Source of the DNA: Epiperipatus broadwayi
Taxonomy: Eukaryota; Onychophora; Udeonychophora; Euonychophora; Peripatidae
NCBI GenBank assembly: GCA_028023455.1
Contig: JAQFVV010012509.1
Location: 1,240,001 to 1,304,000, forward strand
DNA: 64,000 bases
Direction: 5' to 3'
Shown here: in pieces, positions 57,300 through 64,000 of the stretch
Layout: every line of letters starts with the position of its first letter
Position numbering within the stretch: position 1 is the first letter of the stretch
Made by a program: the position numbers and the translations under genes
The notes under the pieces: generated by a model
What the model was told of the DNA's origin: nothing
Database searches by the model: none
What the model saw: only the letters and a program-made list of their open reading frames with translations

Positions 57300-58947
57300 T
57301 GTTCCTTTAATTCCCCCAGACTTCTTTAACATAGTGGTAATTCCACTAGTGGAAGGCCTATTAGGTATGGGGTATGATTATTTCTAGAATGACTTTGATG
57401 AGTATTTCTAGGTGAATATGAAAACACTATCCTCAAAAGATAAAAGACTTCACTTTTCTTATCTTTGGATTACAACTTGTTTGATTATAAGACATTGGTG
57501 TGATCTGCATACTTGAAACAGGATAACTTATTATATCCTTAAGATTGCTAGATTATGGTCATATGAAGAATCAGCTATCTCTAGGGCATCCAGTATTTCT
57601 GTCATTTCTTCTATATAGTTAAGCGATCAGCAGCAATAAGTACCTGCTCGATTGCTCTTGGAAGATTATGTCGAATAATACGAACTATCTGCGGTTCTGA
57701 CAACGGAAAGGCAGTAAGGCTTTTCAATTTAACTGCTTGCTCTCTAAAAAATTTTGTATAACTTCCTCTCCTAAAATTATATTTGTCTTGAGATATTTGA
57801 TAACGTACATTATCTTGCCTATCATCACTCCAAAGCTGCACATTATTAAATACTTAAAATCCCCATAAGTCATCGGTTTGTTAAACAAGGATTGCCACCA
57901 ATTCTTTGCAGCATCAGACAAATGATTACTAGAAATGGGTAGCTTTTCTTTTTCATTCATTATACATAACGAAAACAACTTTTCCAGTCTGTTTAAAAAT
58001 TCTAAGGATTTTCTGTAAATCCACCTTTAAAGGATATTATCCTTATAAATTTTATAGCTAAAGGATTTATATTTCTTAGATCCCCACCTTCACTAACCTT
58101 TATTCTTTTAACTTCAACCTCTTTACTTTTTACCTCATCCCTAATATCTTTATCATTTTGAAAATCTATCTGGCCAAGTTCATCTCTTTGATTCCCTTCC
58201 TCTTTACCAATAGTTTTCATTAACTTAGCATTTTTTATTTCTGTAAATCTCTTATTATTTAATAGACTTTCTGTCTCTATTTTCTGACAAATGTCTTTAA
58301 ATTTAATATCCAACCCTAAATGACTTACTACTTCTTTAATGTAATCTTTCTGACCTTCTTGAAATTCGTTTAAGTCTAAATTAATTGCTTCTTTCTGTTC
58401 TCCTATCATATCCATAACGCCTTTATTTTTATCTATGATATCCTTAATTTCTTTCTGCATCTTTTTCATATGTTCACCCATCTTAGATCTAAACTTATGA
58501 TTTTCTATCATTTCTCCTTTTGCTATACTCATATCTTCAAACATTTCCTTCTTAATTTCTTTTTTAAATATATCCACATCAAAATCTTTTTCTCTACATA
58601 TCTCAATACATTCTTTCCTAATATCCTGTATTTGAAAGTTAAAACTAGTAATATAACTACCTATCTTTTCATTAGAAATTTTTATTTTCTCTTCCACTTG
58701 ATCCTGAGAGATCTTTATTTCTTCTTCCAACTGGTAAAACCTCTCTTTATTCTCTCCTTCATTGTGAGATAACATTTGACTTAACTCAGTTATTCTACTA
58801 TTTATGTCTTCACTCGCTCTTTTACAATTGTTGTCTATTACATCTCTGAATCTTTAATTCTTTTCGAGTTAACTGATAATACTCATGGATTTTGTCGTCT
58901 ATCATTTCGACATTTTTCGCGCTTAATAGCTCAATTTTAAAATCCAT
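57300..58947 (-). mobile_element. Gypsy-like gag polyprotein remnant
   Basis: Start Met at 58947 (minus): MDFKIELLSAKNVEMIDDKI, then one frameshift, then a 257-codon frame (58002-58775) that is a long coiled coil (NEGENKERFYQLEEEIKI, and EIKKEMFEDMSIAKGEMIE). This is followed by the capsid-like block FKGGFTENPLEFLNRLEKLF, DAAKNWWQSLF and KPMTYGDFKYLIM, and after another shift RQDNVRYQISQDKYNF, FFREQAVKLKSLTAFPLSEP and IVRIIRHNLPRAIEQVL. The A--WW motif with flanking leucines is typical of Ty3/gypsy-type gag capsids. No protease or RT follows on the left; the region around 57300-57600 is degraded. The element is truncated on the right by the LINE at 58961. It looks younger than the remnant at 9.5-10.9 kb, to which it is similar in plan. 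Confidence 0.75.
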
Positions 58948-58960
58948 GTCCTCTTTTAAT

Positions 58961-60745
58961 GTAGTGGGGGAAATGCAAGGAGGTTTTAGATTAGATAGGC
59001 GTATAGGAGATAGTTTATTTGTAGTTACACAACTTATGGATATGAGTAGGAATTCAGGTAAACAGTTATATATGAGTTTTATTGATATAGAGAAGGCTTG
59101 TGATAGAGTAAATAGAAATAGATTATGGATAAGTTTAGCAAATTTAGGAATGGATGAAGCTTTAATAGATATTATTAAGAAATTATATGAAAATAATTAT
59201 TATATATATATATATCAACTAGGGAATATAGAATCAGTTATAGTTAAAAATGGGGTGGGACTAAGGCAAGGATGCCCTATGTCACCTATGTTGTTAATGT
59301 TGTATTTGAGTGAAATGGAAAGAGTACTTGAAAGATTAGGAAGAGGGATAGAGATACCGTTAATAGGTAGTAAGGGAGTATATATTTTGTCAGGTCTTTT
59401 TTTTTTTGCAAATGATATATTTTTTGTGTGCAGAAAAAAAAGAAGATATGGAAGTTATGCTGAGGACATGTGCAAGGGTGGATAAAGAAATGGGAATTAA
59501 ATTTAGTGAAGAAAAATCAAATATAATGATGGTTAATACTGGGGAAAGAGAAAATGTAGATTTTTTATTGGGAGATATTAAATTAAGTGTGGTGAATAGA
59601 TATAGTTATTTGATAATTATTTTAAGTAATCAGAAAAATTATTTGGATGAATGGGAGAAAAAGTTGATAAATGAAGCAAAAAAAAGAAAGGGATTGATAA
59701 AGAAATTAATAGTGTTTTCATATAATAAATATGATGTAGCTAGAATTATATGGAAAGGAGTTGCAGTAGCAGGGTTAATATATGGTAATGATGCATTATA
59801 TGTTAGTAAAGAGATATTAAATTATTTAGAAAAAGTTCAAAGGGAAGTAGGAAGACATGCATTGGATGCAGAAGTATGGACAGCAAGGGAGGCAATTCAA
59901 GGAGAAATGGGATGGTCAAGTTTTCATATGAGAGATGCAAAAAGTAAAATGAAAATGTTTGGTAGATTGCAGTTTATGGATAATAAAAGAATAGCCAAAA
60001 TAGTATTTAATTAGGTTATGAGTAAAGGGCAGGTAACAAGATGGGTGAGAAAGGTAATGCGGTATGCAAAAGATTTGGATAAAGAATTTATATCAGTATA
60101 TTTGTACAAAAGATGGGATGGTTGTGTTAAGAAGATTGTTGAGTGTTATAGTAGTAAGGAATGGGATAAAAGAATAGATTTATTAATAAAAAATAGGAAG
60201 TTAGAGAGATGGAGAAATAGTATGGAGAGTAAAAAGAGTTTAAATATATATATAGAAATAAACAGAATATTAGGTGTGAGTTAATATATGATAATAGTAA
60301 GGAAAGTAGTTTATTGTTTAAGGCTCGAATGGGATCTTTAGCTACAAGAGAATATACATGTAAATGGAAAAATATGGGTGATTTATTTTGTAAATTATGT
60401 AAGGAAAGAATAGAAAATATTAGGCATTTGTTAATTGAATGTAAATGTTTGAAAACAGAAAGGGTACATATAATGAAGTTATGGAAGAATAAATATGAAA
60501 AAAGTGATTATACAGAAAGTGAATTATTGGGTTTTTATGCTGGGTTTGGGAAAAGATAAGGGGGATTTAGATATAAAGGTTATAGAGTTGACAAAGATTA
60601 TGATGTGGAAATGGATAGAGCAGATTATGGGAAAATTTAAAGTGGGGAATAGAAAATAAAGTGGCTAACAGGTTTATCTGGGCATAATTGCTGAGATATT
60701 CGTGACTTTGTTTAAGGAGAAGCCACAATACATCACATCACATCA
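58961..60745 (+). mobile_element. 5'-truncated LINE, copy 1 of 3
   Basis: Plus-strand reverse transcriptase: GEMQGGFRLDRRIGDSLFVV, FIDIEKACDRVNRNRLWISL (motif A Asp present), GVGLRQGCPMSPMLLMLYLSE, then FFFANDIFFV where the catalytic FADD has become FAND, followed by a frame change. Continues with VDKEMGIKFSEEKSNIMMVN, AVAGLIYGNDALYV, and a C-terminal block KARMGSLATREYTCKWKNMG with LCKLCKERIENIRHLLIECK (Cys-His cluster). It ends in a 3' UTR with CTGAGATATTCGTGACTTTG and CATCACATCACATCA at 60731-60745. The head is cut off exactly inside the gag remnant's start region. Clade (RTE/CR1-like) not certain. Confidence 0.85.
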
Positions 60746-61070
60746 AGGCATCTGTTACTTCAATGTAAATGCTTGGAAGCAGAAAGGGTACAAATAATGA
60801 AATTATGGAAGATTAAATGTGAACAAAGTGATTATACGGAAAGTGAGTTATTGGTTTTTATGCTAGATTTGGGAAAAGATAAGGGGGATTTAGATATGAA
60901 GGTCATGGAATTGACAAAGATTATGTTGTGGAAATGGTATGGAGCAGATTATGGGAAAACTTAGGGTGGACAATGGAAAGGGAAGGCAAAGTGGCTAACA
61001 GGTTTCCCTGGGCATAGCTGCTGAGAGATTCCTGATTCTGTTTAAGGAGAAGTCGCAGTGCATCACATCA
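60746..61070 (+). mobile_element. 5'-truncated LINE, copy 2 of 3
   Basis: Begins at GGCATCTGTTACTTCAATG, corresponding to the RHLLIECK codons of copy 1, and runs to CATCACATCA at 61061-61070. It encodes QIMKLWKIKCEQSDYTESEL and then LTKIMLWKWYGADYGKT. It starts in the base right after the CATCA tail of copy 1. Confidence 0.8.
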
Positions 61071-61874
61071 CAAGATGGGTGAGAAAGGTAATGCGGTATG
61101 CAAAGGATTTGGATAAAGAATTTATATCAGTATACTTGTGTAAAAGGTGGGATGATTGTGTTAGGAAGATTGTTGAGTGTTATAGTGGTAAGGAATGGGA
61201 TATAAAAGATTAGATGCATTAATAAAGAATAGGGAGTTGGAGAGATGGAGAACTAGTATGGAGAGTAAAAAGAGTTTAAATAAATATAGAAGTAAATGGA
61301 ACATTGGGTGCGAGTTAATTTATAATAAAGAATAGGGAGTTGGAGAACTAGTATGGAGAGTAAAAAGAGTTTAAATATATATATAGAAGTAAATGGAACA
61401 TTAGGTGCAAGTTAATTTATGATAATAGTAAGGAAAGTAGCTTATTGCTTAAGGCTCGAACGGGATCTTTAGCAACACGAGAATATACATGTAAATGGAA
61501 AAATATGGGTGATTTAGTTTGCAAATTGTGTAAGGAAGATATAGAAAATATTAGGCATCTGTTGATTGAATGTAAATGTTTGAAAGCAGAAAGGGTACAA
61601 ATAAAGAAGTTATGGCAGAATAAATATGAACAAAGTGATTATACAGAAAGTGGGTTATTGGTTTTTATGCTGGGTTTGGGAAAAGATAAGGGGGATTTAG
61701 ATATAAAGGCCATAGAGTTGACGAAGATGTTGTGGAAATGGGATGGAGCAGATTATGGGAAAGCTTAGGGTGGGGAATGGAAGGGGAAGGTAAAGTGGCT
61801 AACAGGTTTCTTTGGGCATAGTTGCTGAGAGATTCCTGACTCCGTTTAAGGAGAAGTCATGGTACATCACATCA
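61071..61874 (+). mobile_element. 5'-truncated LINE, copy 3 of 3
   Basis: Begins CAAGATGGGTGAGAAAGG, matching an internal part of copy 1 upstream of copy 2's start, and ends with CATCACATCA at 61865-61874. It carries an internal duplication of about 110 bp (61200-61310 and 61320-61430; AATAGGGAGTTGGAGA, AACTAGTATGGAGAGTAAAA). An open frame at 61445-61768 encodes the C-terminal block ARTGSLATREYTCKWKNMG and RHLLIECKCLKAERVQI. Confidence 0.8.
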
Positions 61875-61875
61875 A

Positions 61876-62800
61876 ATTCCTAGCCTAATTTCAAACTTAT
61901 GGCTTTCATCAATGGAGTGCTTTGAATCTTGGAACAGTACATCTGGACTTTTAGGATCTAATGTTCTTTACTTCCAACTGCTATCATTTACCTCTACATT
62001 GTAATATCAAGTTATTAACCCAAATTGAAAAACATAAACCTTTCCAACCTAAGCCAACTTGTTTGTCATTTACCACAGATCTGAATCCAGTTAAATTTCT
62101 ATAAATTATGGAGTCCTTAGGTTTTTAATAAGATAGCATCTCTATCCTGTGGCCAGGATTTGGTATAAACCAATAAACTATAGTATGCCTTCTTCAACTT
62201 GCATATTGTTTTTTTAGCATTATATTTCTTCACTTTCTCTATGTCACTATACACATGCCATTAAATCTATCACTTTTTATTTTAAAGAGTAACAACTCTC
62301 CATATCATAGTATCATCTATTGCAAGCTATAGTAATCAATAGATGACAGATTTGCATTTAAATCCCATCTAGTGCCTACTCACCAAATATACCAGACTAA
62401 TTTACAAATTATGGCTGTCATCAATGAGGATCCTTGGATCTGAGAGCAATACACTAGACTTTTGATTCTAATGCATCCTTCCAACAACTATGTTTTATCT
62501 TATTAGTCAACTATAAAGGAATGAACCCAAACTGAAAGCGATAAAGTTTTCAATCCAAGATAATTTGCTTCTATAGTCATACAGATCTGAACCCAGTTTA
62601 GTATCTATATATTTTAGTGTTTGGTGTTTTTTTTTTTTTTTTATAACTATAATCATCAATATTCTTTTACTAGGACTGGTATTAAACCATTGAAACATCC
62701 CATAACCACCATTTCTTTGGCAAGCTATTAAAATGATAGTAACTCTTTTCATATGATAGTGTCATTTAATGCAAACTATAGTAATCAATACCTGATGGAT
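61876..62800 (-). repeat. Repeat family B, old minus-oriented units
   Basis: Diverged minus-strand landmarks: TTATGGCTTTCATCAATGGAG, TTTGAATCTTGGAACAGTAC, TTTTAGGATCTAATG, AAACCTTTCCAACCTAAGCC, AGATCTGAATCCAG, and again from 62290 with AACTCTCCATATCATAGTATCA, TAATCAATAGATGAC, GTGCCTACTCACC, TTGGATCTGAGAGCAATAC. Unit spacing (TAACAACTCTCCATATC near 62291 to AGTAACTCTTTTCATAT near 62738) is about 450 bp. The hammerhead segments are too mutated to be active. Confidence 0.65.
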
Positions 62801-62869
62801 AATTGTGATAGGATTGAGTTAAAGGTGAATGGTGCACTGATAAAATCAAAAAACTTACTATATATATGT

Positions 62870-63324
62870 TAACTGGGAATAAGGCATGGGTCCCATGCCA
62901 CCCAGAGCGTCCCCAGGTTGCGGATAGGGGCATGGCCTTCAGATATGAAGGTTAGCTGCGAATAAGCAGAGTACTGTAAATAAGCAGTCGCTGACAATGG
63001 GACAACATTCACTATCAGGAAGTGGTGAAGGAGACAGTGGCGTGTCTACTTCTATAAAGTGCCACAATTCCTATGACGGTGGATGTATAATGGCAAGTGT
63101 TGACCGCCATTAAATAAGTCAACACCCCGCTGGGTGCTGGGTCAGCAACGGCATTTCTTCCAAGTCAGCGGAAGATCACTAGAGGTGACAACGATGAGGA
63201 GGAAGCGGTAGTTGGATTTTCATTTTATGGGATTTGGCTAGTGCACTAAGCCTATTATAGAGGTTATTGCTGGGCAAAGAAGGCAACGGGAAACCACTTT
63301 GTCTTATAATTCCCTTGTTTTATT
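62870..63324 (+). mobile_element. 5' untranslated leader of a LINE
   Basis: GC-richer than its surroundings; includes CCATGCCACCCAGAGCG, TGCTGGGTCAGCAACGGC and CAAAGAAGGCAACGGGAAAC, the last being a sequence common just upstream of LINE ORFs of this kind. It leads into the ORF starting at 63325. Confidence 0.6.
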
Positions 63325-64000
63325 ATGAGTATGTCTACAGAAATCATTACGTTTGGTGTTGAGACCTTAGTTAAGAATAACTTTGGTGTCTTGCCCGGCA
63401 GGAGTGGACATGAGGCTACTCAGGTCGTCAACCTGCGAAATCCTCATAAATATAATTCATTGAGAGGGGATACACTGAGAATTGGAACGTGGAATGTTAG
63501 ATCTTTGAGGAAAAGTGGGAAATTGGAGAATTTGAAAAGAGAGTTGAATTTGAATAATATTGATGTAATGGGATTAAGTGAAGTGAGGTGGGAGGGATGT
63601 GGAGAAGTAAGTAGTGGAGATGTAAAGTTGTTTTATTCAGGTGGTGATAGATCAATTAATGGAGTTGGCATTGCTGTGAGGAAGAAAATATGGAATAGTG
63701 TGGCAAAGGTTGATGGTATTAATGATAGACTGATGGTGATGAGAATAAATGCAAGTCCTAGGGATTTGGTAATTGTACAAGTTTATATGCCAACTAGTAC
63801 TCATGATGATAGTGAAATTGATGAAATGTATGAGAAGATAGAAGAAAGTATTCAATGTGAAGGAAAAATGCATGTATATTGCTATTGGGGGATTGGAATG
63901 CTGTTGTGGGGAAAGGTAGGGAAGAGAAAATTGTTGGAAATTATGGTATTGGGAAAAGAAATGAAAGGGGTAGTCGACTTGTACAATTTTGTAAAGAGAA
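63325..64000 (+). mobile_element. LINE endonuclease N-terminus, runs off the window
   Basis: Open from Met 63325 to the window edge. Early text is MSMSTEIITFGVETLVKNNF then GRSGHEATQVVNLRNPHKY. The AP-endonuclease domain follows: RIGTWNVRSLR (first catalytic motif, Asn), IDVMGLSEVRW (Glu), GVGIAVRKKIW, LVIVQVYMPTSTHDD. At about 63870 a one-base shift moves the next essential motif, GDWNAVVGKG (63888-63917), to another frame, so the single open frame continues only by chance (MLLWGKVGKRK...). The enzyme nicks DNA for target-primed reverse transcription in intact elements of this type (RTE-like, often annotated craniofacial development protein 2-like). Confidence 0.85.

Noticed and set aside
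58470-58772. 100-codon plus-strand ORF
   Set aside because: It is the opposite-strand shadow of the gag coiled-coil frame.

Overview
The window is strongly AT-rich, gene-poor metazoan DNA with multi-kilobase introns. Two conserved host genes are visible as single exons. One is a minus-strand exon of the ribosome-assembly factor Notchless/NLE1 (13776-13905). The others are two plus-strand exons of mitochondrial ribosomal protein L18 (41911-42072 and 53231-53344) separated by an intron of about 11 kb. All three have canonical splice sites and compatible phases. The rest is transposon debris. The mix of elements (hAT remnants of the ZBED5/GTF2IRD2-like type, RTE/CR1/L1-like LINEs, a Penelope-like element with a GIY-YIG domain, tRNA-derived SINEs, gypsy-like gag pieces) fits a large-genome invertebrate. 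The L18 sequence looks more mollusc- or vertebrate-like than insect-like, so a cephalopod or other mollusc is my weak guess.

Layout. 0-2.1 kb: hAT remnant, a fold-back repeat and a LINE tail. 5.2-11.7 kb: two similar LTRs, a gag-like remnant, and a 5'-truncated L1-like LINE of different base composition. 12.2-13.0 kb: fold-back repeats. 13.8 kb: NLE1 exon. 14.7 kb: a 217-bp near-perfect palindrome. 16.7-17.8 kb: SINE and LINE pieces. 21-23 kb: hammerhead-bearing repeats. 26.9-29.3 kb: RTE LINE and hAT. 30.7-31.9 kb: tandem/inverted array of repeat family B. 36.0-40.1 kb: two head-to-head Penelope-like copies, each ending in the same tRNA-SINE-like tail. 41.9-53.3 kb: MRPL18 exons, whose intron holds repeat family A (47.3-52.1 kb) split by a 2.2-kb LTR-like insertion. 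57.3-58.9 kb: gypsy-like gag. 58.96-61.87 kb: three head-to-tail truncated LINE copies. 61.9-62.8 kb: decayed family B. 62.9-64.0 kb: the 5' end of another LINE running off the window.

The most interesting content is two unrelated-looking repeat families, A and B, each with a unit of roughly 430-490 bp. Every fairly complete unit carries a sequence that folds as a type I hammerhead self-cleaving ribozyme. It has the CTGATGA and GAAA core strands, a two-part helix I with an internal bulge, a short helix II, and a tiny self-complementary helix III of the kind that works as a dimer. Tandem arrays of hammerhead units are the hallmark of animal retrozymes, non-autonomous elements that move through small circular RNAs and are thought to depend on reverse transcriptase such as that of Penelope-like elements. 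Remains of a Penelope-like element lie in the same window. Four of the family A ribozymes lie in the sense orientation of the MRPL18 intron. Activity, transcription and circularisation are inferences from sequence and pairing only.
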